From: Odontesthes bonariensis
Taxonomy: Eukaryota > Chordata > Actinopteri > Atheriniformes > Atherinopsidae
DNA length: 64,000 nt
Assembly (NCBI RefSeq): GCF_027942865.1
Contig: NC_134510.1
Coordinates: 40,519,692 to 40,583,691 of the forward strand
Reading direction: 5' to 3'
The notes below the pieces were generated by a model. The model was not told the origin of the DNA. It saw only the letters and a program-made list of their open reading frames with translations, and ran no database searches. Both the position numbers and the translations under genes were made by a program. Positions 29,600 to 41,319 of this stretch are shown here, one piece after another. The first letter of the stretch is position 1; the number at the start of each line of letters is the position of its first letter.

Positions 29600-31522
29600 A
29601 TGGACGCTCGGTGGGTCTGCAGCTCTCTGGATCTGCTGCTGTTCCTCTCAGCAGGTGAGCTTATAAAACCGGCTGATGAGGAGCCGCTCACTGGGGTGTC
29701 TGGTCCAGATGTTTGCTCCAGATGTTTGCTCCAGATGTTTGGGTGGACTTCAGAGGTGTAAAGCAAACTGGGTTTATTCACCAAATGGGGTTTAACAAAA
29801 GGCTGAGCCGGGGGAAAAAAAACTAGACTGTGGGGACAAAAACATGAAAATAACTGAGACAAGAAGAAGAAAAAACTAATTATTAGACATGGCATGAACA
29901 AAGCACTTAGCTTAGCACTTGGAATAGCATTTGGCTTAGCACTTGGCTTAGCAATTGGCTTAGCACTTGGCTTAGCACTTGGCTTAGCATTTGGCTTACC
30001 ACTTGGCTTAGCAATTGGCTTAGCACTTGGCTTAACACTTAGCTTAACACTTAGCTTAGCACTTGGCTTAGCACTTGGCTTAGCACTTGGCTTAGCACTT
30101 GGCTTAACACTTGGCTTAACACTTAGCTTAACACTTAGCTTAGCACTTGGCTTAGCACTTGGCTTAGCACTTGGCTTAGCATTTGGCTTACCACTTGGCT
30201 TAGCACTTGGCTTAGCACTTGGCTTAGCACTTGGCTTAACACTTGGCTTAACACTTAGCTTAGCACTTGGCTTAGCACTTGGCTTAGCACTTGGCTTAGC
30301 ACTTGGCTTAGCAATTGGCTTAGCACTTGGTTTAGCACTTAGCATAGCACTTGGCTTAGCACTCAGCATAGCACTTAGCTTAGCACTTGGCTTAGCACTT
30401 AGCATAGCACTTGGCTGAGCACTTGGCTTAGCACTTGTTATAGCACTTGGTTTAGCACTTGGCTTAGCAATTGGCTTAGCACTTAGCATAGCACTTAGCA
30501 TAGCACTTGGCTTAGCACTCAGCATAGCACTTAGTTTACCACTTGGCTTAGCACTTGGCTTAGCACTTAGCTTAGCACTTGACTTAGCAAATGTCATAGT
30601 AGTTGTCTTAGCACTTGCCTTAGCACTTGGCTTAGCACTTAGCATAGCACTTAGCATAGCACTTGGCATAGCACTTGGCATAGCCCTAGGCTTAGCACTC
30701 AGCTGAGCACTCGGTTTAGCACTCAGCATAGCACTTAGTTTAGCACTTAGCTTAGCACTTGGCTTAGCACTTGGCTTAGCACTTGGCTTAGCACTTAGCT
30801 TAGCACTAGGCGTGGCCTTATCTGGCGAAAAACAGAGAAAGGATTTCACTAAATTAATGGGAAAACCTGGAAACTAAATATTGAATTGGGAGTGATTGAC
30901 AAATGAGTGCAGGTAACATGAGTGAAACTAATGAACTGAACATGGGAACTGAGGGAAAAAACACGGCAAAACTAAAACTAAACATGAAACAACCTAAAAC
31001 ATGATAAAACATGAAACTAAAAACATGGGGGAAACCCCAAGGATGTGACAGAGGCAGAGTAAAACTTTAACACTCACCTGCCTGCAATGCTCAGAGCTCT
31101 TTTACTTATTACCGAGCTAAACTATAGGAAAATAACATGAGGCAGGGCAGCAGCGTGTCGGTTATCATTAATGAGAAGGACTCGCTCTGTGAGCTGCGCC
31201 CCCTGCTGGTCGGAGGGAGTACACCACTCCCATTTTAAAGATAAACCTTCACATCACGCAGACATGTTGTAGATCCATGTGAGGCAGGAAGGTCTGAGAA
31301 GCTGTGCTCACGTAACTCTGATATGAACAGACCACGAACACAGGAAATCCACTTTCTGATCTGGGCCTCAGGATGTGGTCGTAGACCACTCTTGAGGAAT
31401 AATCCAACAATTTAAAACCGTTTTTACTTTAATCTGAAACTAATCTAGTTTTGGGACATTTTTAGTGTTTTAATGGAACAATATATAATATATAGTTCAA
31501 TTACAATAATAATAACAACAAC

Positions 31523-31563
<41 letters not shown>

Positions 31564-31564
31564 C

Positions 31565-31608
<44 letters not shown>

Positions 31609-31804
31609 TGATGATGGAAATTAAATGTAAATGTACTTTATTTCTGAAGCCCTTCACAAACAATCATTACGATGTACCAAAGTGCTTACAGTAGGTAATA
31701 AATAAAGAGAAGAAGAAGTAAAAACAAAAATAAATAAATAAATAAATAAAAAATAAAAAATTATGCTGATGATGCTAATGCTAATGCTAATGCTAATGCT
31801 AATG

Positions 31805-31846
<42 letters not shown>

Positions 31847-34749
31847 TTAAAAAAAAATATTAATAATAATAATAATAAAAATAATAATAATAAGTTTGCC
31901 ACCTGTGCATGAGCTGGACGGTGGAATTAGAGCTTTTATTTATTTTTTATATTTCCTCGGCCCTCTTTTCCCCGCAGCTCTCGGCTCAGGAGATGACGGC
32001 TGGTCCATGAATGTGCAGTCGGAGGTTCGAGGTATCGACGGCTACCCGGTGGTGCTGCCCTGCACCTTCAGCCACCCGCAGCACTCCCAGCATTCCTCGC
32101 TGCAGGTCCTGTGGCGCCTGGGCCACGGCCAGGGCGCCACCGTCCTGTACCGCTGCACCAGCCGGCCCGGGGCCCCGGACTGCGTGCCGGGTCCGAAGCA
32201 GGACCAGCGCTATCGGCTGGAGGGCAACCCGAGGGAGCACGACCTTTCGCTGCGCATCAACGGCGCCACCCTGCAGGACAACGGCCGGTACTACTGCCGG
32301 GTGGAGGTCCAGGGACGAGAGCACATCAGCTTCGAGGACAAGATGGGGACCAGACTGCGAGTGGAGGGTAGGGTCCGAAACAGCTTACATTAAAGGTTAC
32401 GTTACGGTTACATTAAAGGTTAAAGGGTGACGCAGTGATGGTGTGGTGTTGCTAGCCCGAGCAGCAAACACCGACTGCTCACAGTATCAGTATAAGCCAA
32501 TGTTCATAAACAATATTGCTAATATGGGATGTCATACAGCTTCATGCCAAAAGAGGCGAACTATCCCTTTAAAGTCTTTGAGTCATCTGCTCGGCTTCCA
32601 GTAAACCTTTGGCTTGATGGGCAGGGTCTTTGAGATGCTTCTAACTCTGGGAACAGTCTAAATGTTGGATGCACCGTGTGTCGCCAACATGCTAACGATG
32701 GTTAGCATGGTTACAGATAACAAACCCCTCTTATTTCATTATCTGTCTCACTCTAAAAGGTTCCAGGTCTAAATGACCAACTATGACCAATCATAACCAA
32801 CCCTAACCAATCATAACCAATCACAAACAAACATAACCAAACATAACCAACCATAACCAACCATAACCAACCATAACCAGCCTTTTGTTTTTCTTTTGTT
32901 TTCTTTGTTTTTCTTTTGTTTTTCTTTGTTTTTCTTTTGTTTTCTTTGTTTTTCTTTTCTTTTTCTTTTCTTTTTCTTTTGTTTTCTTTTGTTTTCTTTG
33001 TTTTTCTTTTGTTTTCTTTGTTTTTCTTTAGTTTTTCTTTGTTTTTCTTTTTTGTTTTCTTTGTTTTTCTTTTCTTTTTCTTTGTTTTTCTTTTCTTTTT
33101 CTTTGTTTTTCTTTTGTTTTCTTTGTTTTTCTTTTGTTTTCTTTGTTTTTGTTTTTCTTTTGTTTTCTTTGTTTTTCTTTTGTTTTCTTTTGTTTTTCTT
33201 TTGTTTTTCTTTTGTTTTCTTTGTTTTTCTTTTGTTTTTCTTTTGTTTTCTTTGTTTTTCTTTTGTTTTCTTTGTTTTTCTTTTGTTTTTCTTTTGTTTT
33301 CTTTGTTTTTCTTTTGTTTTTCTTTTGTTTTTCTTTTGTTTTCTTTGTTTTTCTTTTGTTTTTCTTTTCTTTTTCTTTGTTTTTCTTTTTCTTTGTTTTT
33401 CTTTTGTTTTCTTTGTTTTTGTTTTTCTTTTGTTTTCTTTGTTTTTCTTTTGTTTTTCTTTTGTTTTCTTTTGTTTTCTTTTGTTTTCTTTGTTTTTCTT
33501 TTGTTTTTCTTTTGTTTTTCTTTTGTTTTCTTTGTTTTTCTTTTGTTTTTCTTTTGTTTTCTTTGTTTTTCTTTTGTTTTTCTTTTGTTTTTCTTGTTTT
33601 TCTTTTGTTTTTCTTTTGTTTTTCTTGTTTTTCTTTTGTTTTTCTTTTGTTTTTCTTTGTTTTTCTTTGTTTTTCTTTTGTTTTCTTTTGTTTTTCTTTG
33701 TTTTTCTTTTGTTTTTCTTTGTTTTTCTTTTCTTTTTCTTTGTTTTTCTTGTTTTTCTTTTATTTTCTTTTGTTTTCTTTGTTTTTCTTTAGTTTTTCTT
33801 TGTTTTTCTTTTTTGTTTTCTTTGTTTTTATTTTCTTTTTCTTTGTTTTTCTTTTGTTCTCTTTGTTTTTCTTTGTTTTATTGATTTTGTTTTTCTTTTG
33901 TTTTCTTTCTTTTTCTTTTCTTTTTCTTTTTCTTTCTTTTTCTTTTTCTTTTCTTTTTCTTTGTTTTTCTTTTCTTTTCTTTTTCTTTTGTTTTCTTTTG
34001 TTTTCTTTGTTTTTCTTTAGTTTTTCTTTGTTTTTCTTTTTTGTTTTCTTTGTTTTTCTTTGTTTTATTGATTTTGTTTTTCTTTTGTTGTCTTTCTTTT
34101 TCTTTCTTTTTCTTTCTTTTTCTTTTTCTTTTCTTTTTCTTTGTTTTTCTTTTGTTTTCTTTGTTTTCTTTTGTTTTTCTTTTGTTTTTCTTTTGTTTTT
34201 CTTTGTTTTTCTTTTGTTTTTCTTTTGTTTTCTTTTGTTTTCTTTGTTTTCTTAGTTTTCTTAGTTTCTAAGTGCTCTGTCCTCTGTGCTGAACTTGTTT
34301 CTCTCTAACTCTTGGACCTGGCAGCTCCTCCAAAGATCCTGGAGCTGTCGGTGGACGGCAGCGAGCAGGCCGGGTACACAGCTCTGTGTCGGGTCCAGGG
34401 CTCCCCGCTGCCGGACGTCCAGTGGCTCGGCCCGGACGACCCGCTGGAGGGCTCCCTGCTGGGGCCGCTGTCTCAGGGCTCTGCGACTCGCTACCACACG
34501 GTCAGCCAGCTGAGAGACGTGGAGCCGGGCCAGCAGTACACCTGCAGCGCCTCCAACCCGCTGGGCAGGGAGCAGGCCACCCTGTACGTCCTGGCACCCC
34601 GACCCCCGCCGCCTCTTTCCGGCGCGTCGCCGCGTCTCCTGCTGCTGCTGTCGGCCGCTCTTGGGGCCAAAGTGCTCCTGCTGGTGGGGATGGGGGGGTG
34701 GATGGTGCAGGGAGGGGCTCTGCAGGCAGTCAGCTGCTGGAGGAAATAA
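29600..34749 (+). CDS. siglec15l: Siglec-15-like sialic-acid-binding receptor (three coding exons)
   Basis: Exons 29600-29654, 31978-32367 and 34325-34749 give 870 bp, 289 residues. Order: signal peptide (1-19), V-set Ig domain (about 24-148), C2-set Ig domain (about 149-240), one membrane helix (about 252-276) and a tail of about 13 residues. The WSM start of the V-set, VVLPCTFSHP, GNPREHDLSLR and YYCRVEV closely follow mammalian Siglec-15. Arg126 in YYCRVE matches the conserved sialic-acid-binding Arg. Lys264 in the membrane helix (ALGAKVLLLVG) matches the Lys by which Siglec-15 pairs with the adaptor DAP12. Mammalian proteins (about 328 residues) have a longer tail, so a further 3' exon may be missed or the fish tail may be short. 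Introns 1 and 2 are packed with tandem repeats. Confidence 0.88.
29893..30820. repeat. ~0.93 kb 12-bp minisatellite in intron 1 of the Siglec-15-like gene
   Basis: About 77 copies of CTTAGCACTTGG with variants (CATAGCACTTAG, CTTAACACTTAG, CTTAGCAATTGG). Because 12 is a multiple of 3, frames stay open: plus reads LALG repeats, minus reads KPSA repeats. Neither is connected to exon 1 in frame. No other gene signal is seen in intron 1. Confidence 0.95.
31508..31617. repeat. (AAT)n microsatellite
   Basis: About 35 near-perfect AAT triplets with one GAC and a few GAT variants, inside intron 1 of the Siglec-15-like gene. Confidence 0.95.
31738..31893. repeat. Mixed AAAT / GCTAAT / AAT microsatellites
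   Basis: Short AAAT runs, five GCTAAT hexamers and two AAT runs lie one after another, ending 85 bp before exon 2 of the Siglec-15-like gene. Confidence 0.9.
32881..34262. repeat. 1.38 kb T-rich tract (TTTTGTTTTTC repeats) in intron 2 of the Siglec-15-like gene
   Basis: Nearly pure T with periodic G and C in mixed 9-, 10- and 11-bp units of the TTTTGTTTTTC type. The plus strand has almost no A. It ends about 62 bp before the exon 3 acceptor, so the transcript would carry a very long U-rich tract upstream of the splice site. Open frames of Phe/Leu/Ser/Val here are artefacts. A smaller CATAACCAAC repeat precedes it at about 32785-32880. Confidence 0.97.
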
Positions 34750-34854
34750 CCAGCTCTGATTTCATTCATCAGAAATGTTCATAAAAGGCAGAATTCTGCT
34801 GTAATGTGTTGCTCAGAAGGTTAAAACTACATTATGGAAATATGATAATCACCT

Positions 34855-34860
34855 AATAAA
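34855..34860 (+). promoter_or_regulatory. Polyadenylation signal AATAAA, Siglec-15-like gene
   Basis: AATAAA 106 bp after the stop codon at 34749. This supports 34325-34749 being the last exon. Confidence 0.65.
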
Positions 34861-35419
34861 GTAGTAAACTTATTGTGAGCTACAGCGTGTTATTCACATG
34901 TTTGACCATCACAGTCATCTGTTTTTATATTCCAGAATAATGAAAGAATTCACAAGATTTTGTCTTTGACTCCGAAAATAAACGTAAAATAAACGGTAAT
35001 AAAATATTCTTTATTCTATTTATAATATAATTTATTATATTATTTATAATAATAATATTTATTTATAATATTCTTCTCACCTTAATTGTAAAATATGATT
35101 TTTTTTTACTATAATATTAATAAAATAACTATTTATAAACATTTATTTCTGGGGGAAAAAGACAAAAACAGCACCAGTAATCAGGCTTTTAATAGTTTTG
35201 GTTCCATGATTTAAACCAAACAAAGTGAAAACATAACTGTTTCACACAGAACTGGACTTCGGTCCTCATGGTTCAAAGGCTTTTGTTTTGGTTCCATTTC
35301 TGGTGTTTCTGTTACGACTGAATTGGAAAATAACAAAAGAACAAACCGGTTTAACAGACAATAAGAAGAAGGCACCTAAAAAGAAGGACTTAGGCTACTA
35401 AAGGTGCTACTTAAACCCA

Positions 35420-35807
35420 TCCATCCATTTTCCACACCTCCCTGGTCTACTCCAGGGTTGTGGGGGGACTGGGAGCCTCTCCTGGGCTCCGTCGGCTGAG
35501 AGGTGGGGGACACCCTGGACAGGTCACCCGTCCACCACAGGGACTCACGGAGAGACAAAGAATCTGAGAGTTTTCTCTGCGTCTGTGTCAGTATTGTAGA
35601 AATCAACATTACGTTCTTGAATAAGCATGTAAATAGAGAACAGAAACGGGCCGAGGATTGAGCCCTGTGGTACACCACGCGTCAGCTGTGACAATGACCA
35701 AAAAAGTTGTATTAGAGAGATACTAGAGTCATGAATAAAGAGCTAAAATCAACTAAATTCTATCTGCACTCAGCAGCATCCAGTCGGTTCCTAATAAGAG
35801 CCGTTTC
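35420..35807 (-). mobile_element. LINE reverse transcriptase fragment split by the L1 insertion (left part)
   Basis: On the minus strand, 35690-35640 reads [13 protein letters not shown], a reverse transcriptase motif of CR1/L2-type LINEs. About 35420-35570 is a common fish repeat with GGTGGGGGACACCCTGGACAGG-like sequence. The upstream RT part (KVLEKAAVT) lies at about 45161-45250 on the same strand, so the L1 at 35808-45145 landed in this older element. Confidence 0.65.
35793..35807. repeat. L1 target-site duplication, left copy
   Basis: AATAAGAGCCGTTTC here is repeated exactly at 45146-45160, next to the L1 3' A-rich tail. A 15-bp duplication is typical of target-primed reverse transcription. 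Confidence 0.93.
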
Positions 35808-35935
35808 GGGATTCCGGTTCCGGTGACATGGTGTCAGCCTGAATCCTTTGTTCTCACCAACCCCGAGAAAATTTGAAAATAACTCTACTAAAATGAAATA
35901 ATAATGTCTAAAAAAATGTCTAAAAATACTAAGGA

Positions 35936-36802
35936 ATGAATCTTCGATCGGCGAGAGAGTTAGCGGAATTACACGAACTGAAATTTGGGAAAAAAACTAA
36001 GAAGAATCCAGTGGAAGACAAAGACATGGCGGAGAAAGGTGATATCAAACAAATGTTTGAACAACTTAAAGAATCTTTACTGAAAGAATTTAAAGATCTC
36101 AGAGAGGAGCTGAAGGAATTCCGTCAGGAAAGTGAGCGCGATATCAAAAGCCTGATCCAAAAAACAAATGAGACGCGTCAAAAGGTGGACTCAATGGAAA
36201 TACGGATCGAAAATCTGGAAGAAAGAGTTAGTCATTTGGACGACTCCGAGGTGAAGAAAGACGCAACAACAGAAGTTATGTTGTCAAGAATTGATAAACT
36301 GACTGATCAAGTGAACTATTTAGAAAATAAGTCAAGACAAAACAATGTTTGCCTTTATAATGTGGCTGAAAAAAGTGAAGGCGGGGACATGAAAGCATTT
36401 CTAAAACAATTCATCACGGAGAATATTGGTGTTACAGAAGAATTAGACATGATGCGCGCCCATCGCACTTCAACAGAGAAGGAGAACTCAGCAAGACCCA
36501 TCATTGTGGCCTTTCGGGACTTTGAGACGAAACAGAAGGTTCTCCAAGCAGCATGGCAAAAAGGCGAAATTATCTATAAGGATCAGCGGATCTTCCTGGA
36601 CAATGACTACACCTATCAAGTAAGACAAGCAAGATCCCTGTACAAACCTATCAGGCTACAACTGAAAGCACGCGATGTCAAAAGCCACATTCTCCCACCA
36701 GCAAAGCTAAAAGTCTTTAATAGTGACGGATCAACTACAACTTTCTCTAACGCAGCTCAAGCAGCAAAAGAATTACATCGCCGAGGACTATATGATGGAT
36801 AG
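35936..36802 (+). CDS. L1 ORF1 protein (coiled coil, RRM, C-terminal domain)
   Basis: 288 residues, intact. Residues about 30-130 are a heptad-rich, charged coiled coil (EQLKESLLKEFKDLREELK, IENLEERVSHLDD). About 135-225 is an RRM-like domain (SRQNNVCLYNVAEKSEGGD, RPIIVAFRDFETKQKVLQAA). About 226-288 is the C-terminal domain ending AAKELHRRGLYDG. The family forms trimers that bind L1 RNA and act as a nucleic-acid chaperone in the ribonucleoprotein particle. It is a transposon gene and is encoded upstream of ORF2 on the same transcript. Confidence 0.92.
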   Translation: MNLRSARELAELHELKFGKKTKKNPVEDKDMAEKGDIKQMFEQLKESLLKEFKDLREELKEFRQESERDIKSLIQKTNETRQKVDSMEIRIENLEERVSHLDDSEVKKDATTEVMLSRIDKLTDQVNYLENKSRQNNVCLYNVAEKSEGGDMKAFLKQFITENIGVTEELDMMRAHRTSTEKENSARPIIVAFRDFETKQKVLQAAWQKGEIIYKDQRIFLDNDYTYQVRQARSLYKPIRLQLKARDVKSHILPPAKLKVFNSDGSTTTFSNAAQAAKELHRRGLYDG

Positions 36803-37959
36803 ACCAGCACTAAATTAAGCGAGCTCAAGCAGCAAAAGAATTACATCGCCAAGGAGGATTATATGATGGATAGACCAGCATTGAACTAATTAAGCGAGGT
36901 GAAGCTGGATCATGGAAGTTTTTTTTTTTTTTTTCCCTCTCCTTGTTATCTTTCTCTTTTTCTTTCTTTTTAATCGAAAAGATCTAATTGAGGCCATTAA
37001 AAATACTGGGCGATGAACTGCGCAGATGGCCTATAAGCTACAACTGACCTGCTTTGAGGACCTGGACTTTTGCGTAAGACTGCAGAGATTGAATTTGTGA
37101 TGTAAAAGGATGGAAGAGAAGAGGAAGGGGAAAGCATGGATATGAACAAATTTCTGTTTAAAAAAAAAAAAAAGAAAAAAAAAAAAAATGTTATGTGAGA
37201 GAAATGAGATTGGTTTTGGCTTTATAACACGAGGTCTGCTAGGGTGTAGGATAGCCCTCATAATTTATTCAATTTAATTTGATTACTTAAATTGTTGTTG
37301 CTATTGTTGTTTTTTATTAAAAAAAATTTCTCATTTTTTATTATTATTATTCAATTATTTTCTCTTTTTTCCCCTCCTTTTTTTTTTTACTCTATTAGAA
37401 TTAGGATGAATGAAGCTGAAATGCAGATAGCAATGATGTGCTTAGCAGTATACTCCTTATGTTTTACATTAAAATAGGCTTATTTCAGTTAACCTTCTTT
37501 AATTCGCCTTCTTGTACTTTCTAGAGGTATATTAATAACATCATATATTGAAAACCTGATTTATTTTATTTGACTGAAGATAATGGTTGGTATAAATTAG
37601 GGTAATCACATTGAATGATAGGGGTTGGGGGGGTGGGGGGTAAACAAGCTGGCACAATAGGGAACGAGTTTGCTGACTTTGTTGGCTAACGCCCTGATCT
37701 TAAGGATGCCCACAACATCAATCACCATGAGCTACCGCCCTACATGGATGGGGTACAGATGGAACCTGAATTCTGTATGTGAGTCTTCGTCTACTCGTTT
37801 TGTCTTTGTCTATTGGATGTGTTTAATTAATTTGTTTTTTGTATATTTTTGTGGCTTACTTGTACCTACACCATTACAAGTTCAAACCACACATAATTAC
37901 ACACATGCATATGACACACTAGCATTTGCAAAGAGTACTTTAACTTATTTGATTTCATC
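36803..37959 (+). other. L1 inter-ORF region
   Basis: Non-coding. A stretch near the ORF1 end is locally duplicated (GCTCAAGCAGCAAAAGAATT at about 36762 and 36822). Poly-T (36919-36934), poly-A (37158-37188) and T-rich runs follow, then a G-run at 37623-37641. No start codon with a supportable product. Confidence 0.6.
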
Positions 37960-40390
37960 ATGTATGATCTTAAAATAGTGTCATTGAACGTGAATGGAAT
38001 ACATAATGTTATAAAGAGGAAGAAGATTTTGTTAGAAATGAAAAAAGAGAAGGCGGATATAATTTATTTACAAGAAACGCACTTGGAGAAAGAGGAGCAT
38101 GAGAAATTAAAGAAAATAACGAATAGTAAAGTATATTATAGTTCATACAACACAAAGCAAAGGGGAGTAACAATAATAATTAAAAATCACATTGCTTTTG
38201 AAATGGAAGATGTTTTCACAGACAAAGATGGACGATATGTTCTCGTGATAGGTAAAATAGAAGGGATACAACTCTCTTTTCTAAACGTATATTATCCACC
38301 AGATATTGGTATAGAATTTATGACTAAATTAATAGATTTATTAGTGATAAAAGCAAAAGGAATAGTTATACTAGCAGGGGATTTAAACTTGGTAATGAAT
38401 GCTAAATTAGATTCAACAAGTACTAGACTACACAGAGCCGAAAAGAACGCTGATTTATTAAGGAAGGCATGTCTAGAATTTGGGCTGGTAGATGTATGGA
38501 GAGAACTCCACCCAAGTAAAAAAGAATACACTTGCTACTCAGGAAGACATTCTGTCTATAATAGGTTAGATTATTTCTTTATATATAGAAATAATTTTAC
38601 ATTAGTTAAATCATGTCAGATTAGCTCCATAAATATCTCAGACCACGCAGCCATCTCTCTGTCCTTAAAACTTAATTGTAAAAAAGGTAAATCCCTGTGG
38701 ACATTTAACAATTCACTTCTAGAGGAAATAACATTTACAGAAAAAATGAAAAAGGAATTACAACTGTATATAGAAATAAACGACACTCCAGATGTAGATC
38801 CAGTTACTCTATGGGAAACCGGGAAGGCTGTGTTAAGAGGTATAATAATATCTTACTCTTCAGCAAGGACAAGATCTAAGGACGCATTAGAAAAACAATT
38901 ACTTCATGAAATAAAATGTTAAGAACAACAACATAGTATAACAAATAATAAAAAGGTTAAACTTGAGTTAGATGAAAAACGGAAAAAAATAGATAAATTA
39001 CGCATGATGGAAATCGAGAAACTAATGAAATTTACACAACAGGAACAGTATGATGGTGGACCAAAGGCGTTAAAGGTACTGGCATATAAATTAAAGAAAC
39101 GGCAAGAGAGGTCACACATAACACAATTAAACACCCGTCAAAATAAAGTTATAATGGATAAAGACGAGATTGCAGAAGAATTTGCTAAGTATTACGAAGA
39201 CCTCTATAAAACAGAGACGAAAGTTGATAATGAACTAATTCAGAACTATCTTAAAAAACTTGAAATACCGAAAGCAACACAAGCCAACAACATTACATTA
39301 ACAAAGCCTATTACACTTGAAGAGGTAAATGAGGAAATACAAGGTCTACAACAAGGAAAAGCACCAGGAGATGATGGCTTCTCAAATGAATTTTACAAAG
39401 CTTTTAAAGATCAACTTGGCTACCTACTGGTAAGAGCTTACAATCACGCACTTGACACAGGCAGATGGGCTCCAACATGGACATCATCTATTATCACTCT
39501 GATCCACAAAGAAGGAAAAGACCCGAAAAAGTGTTCATCCTACAGACCAATATCCCTATTAAATACAGATCATAAAATATTAACATCAATTCTTGCCAAA
39601 CGGTTAAAATACATTATCCCTAATCTGATAAATACTGATCAATGTGGTTTTATCTCAGGTCGTCTCCTGTCAGACAATATACGACGAACACTAAACATAA
39701 TTGATTATTCAAATAAAAATGAAGAAAACCTTATTTTATTGACATTAGATGCAGAAAAAGCTTTTGATTTAGTTTTATGGCCTTTCATGTTTGAAGTAAT
39801 GTTGAGTTTTGGTTTTGAAGAAAAATTTTGTAGATGGATTAAAGCAATGTACGCAACCCCGGTTTCAGTTGTTAAAACAAATGGTACACTATCAAGACGG
39901 TTATTAATTCAAAGAGGAACAAGACAAGGAGACAACCTCTCTCCACTTCTTTTTACTTTTTATATTGAAATTCTAGCAATAGCTATAAGAAAAAATAAAA
40001 ATATTAAAGGGATTACAATAGGAAAGGAAACGCATAAACTAGCACTATTCGCGGATGACATAATACTCTACTTGACCTCCCCAAAAGAATCACTACAACA
40101 CCTGATGGGAGAAATAGAAAAATATAGTAAAATTTCAGGATATAAAATTAATAAAGGTAAATGTGAAGCTTTAACTATTGGTAGGGAAATGGATCAAGAA
40201 CTAAAGCAATATTATAATATTAGATGGGACTCACAAATAATAAAGTACTTGGGTATTTACATTAGCTCGGATTTGAGTGACCTGTATAATAACAACTATA
40301 ACATCTTAGAAGCGAAGATAAATCAGGACTTCAATAGGTGGAAATTAATCCCTGATGGAATTTATAGTAGGGTAGAGACAATTAAAATGA
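37960..40390 (+). pseudogene. L1 ORF2: endonuclease and reverse transcriptase, one stop codon, cut by insertion
   Basis: Residues 1-225 are the APE endonuclease (LNVNGIHNVIKRKK, YLQETHLEK, AGDLNLVMN, ISDHAAISL). A TAA at 38920-38922 interrupts the frame after HEIKC, and the same frame continues past it. The reverse transcriptase follows from about 39300: GKAPGDDGFSNEF, YRPISLLNTDHKILTSIL, DQCGFISGR, LDAEKAFDLVLW, GTRQGDNLSPLLF and catalytic LALFADDIILY. The frame is cut at 40390 by an insertion and resumes at 43304. ORF2 nicks DNA and reverse-transcribes L1 RNA. The intact FADD and SDH motifs show that only a few lesions separate it from an open frame. Confidence 0.9.
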
Positions 40391-40551
40391 AGGCGAAGCC
40401 GCAAATTCAACATGGCAGACTCACCAGCTGTCTCCAATCGCTCATCAACCGTCCAGGTCCAGATATAAGGCGCTCCTTCCTGGGTTCTACCTGTTCACCA
40501 GCAGCTGCATGCGATAGCTCTCGCCCGTTGGTCGAACTCCGCAGGATTCCT

Positions 40552-41319
40552 ATAGAGCTTGAAAGTCCCGCCTCCTTGACGTCATTCAACTTCCTCCCCT
40601 CGGGACCACGGAAGTGTAATAATTTGACATTCAAGTCAATGACGGAGCCATGACGGAATAAAACTATTTTTTGCGCTTGATGGAATTGAGTCTTGCATTT
40701 CACATATGTTGTGTAGGACATTTTTTAATATTTTTTCATACCAGTAGCGTAACAGTTTAGCGGGCATAAGTGCTTCATTGTTAAGTTATTTTTCTGAGCA
40801 TTTCTCGAACTACAGCATGTAGCGTTTGGCACGGAAAATAAACGTCATCACGTTTGGGCGCGCGGAGGAGTGGAAGAAGAAGAGCAATCATGGCGCTGTC
40901 GTTGGCCAGTTTCACTCAGTTTTTCGAGGGCGAACGAAAACTTGTGAGCCGAGGAGAGAACCACTACCAGTCGGGGCACGTGGAGAGCTTCTGCTATGCT
41001 GGTGGTGATATGTCTGGCTTCGTCCATGGTGGGAAATATGATCAGTGACGTAGCATATGCGACGCAATGTAGTCTTTTTACCCTAACTTTTTTTTACAAC
41101 GTTTAACCAGGCACTCCTACGACAAATCGCCAATGTTTTTGCATGAACTCATCCATATTTAACCCCAGAACATCATGCGTGTACTGTAAAAAGGCATATA
41201 ATGCCTGGGAACAGAAGACATCACCCTGCCCATGTTAATAGATCCAGGCATGACGTCCCATGGGGACGACGGAAGTAGGAAGAAGAAGCAAAAAAGGGGG
41301 CGGGACTTTCAAGCTCTAT
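40552..41319. mobile_element. Inverted-repeat DNA element carrying a transposon-gene first exon
   Basis: ATAGAGCTTGAAAGTCCCGC at 40552 is matched exactly in inverse at 41299-41319, and weaker inverted similarity extends about 50 bp inward. The interior has the short open frame at 40890. Target duplication is unclear. It is a non-autonomous DNA transposon nested within the larger insertion. Confidence 0.7.
40890..41048 (+). pseudogene. Short ORF resembling the N-terminus of a transposon SWIM/YqaJ-type protein
   Basis: Reads MALSLASFTQFFEGERKLV, then RGENHYQSGHVESFCYAGG and a stop at 41048. A start followed by ENHYxSGHVxSF resembles the first exon of SWIM-zinc-finger/YqaJ-exonuclease proteins carried by some fish DNA transposons. 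Only this N-terminal piece is present. The assignment rests on a remembered motif and needs a database search. Confidence 0.35.

Noticed and set aside
29491..30849. 452-codon minus frame with KPSA repeats
   Set aside because: 12-bp array in codon register; it overlaps the antisense of exon 1 of the Siglec-15-like gene and has no conserved domain.
32896..34271. Frames of 298-373 codons made of Phe, Leu, Ser, Val and Cys, resembling membrane proteins
   Set aside because: Translation of a T-rich tract in an intron; the hydrophobicity is compositional.
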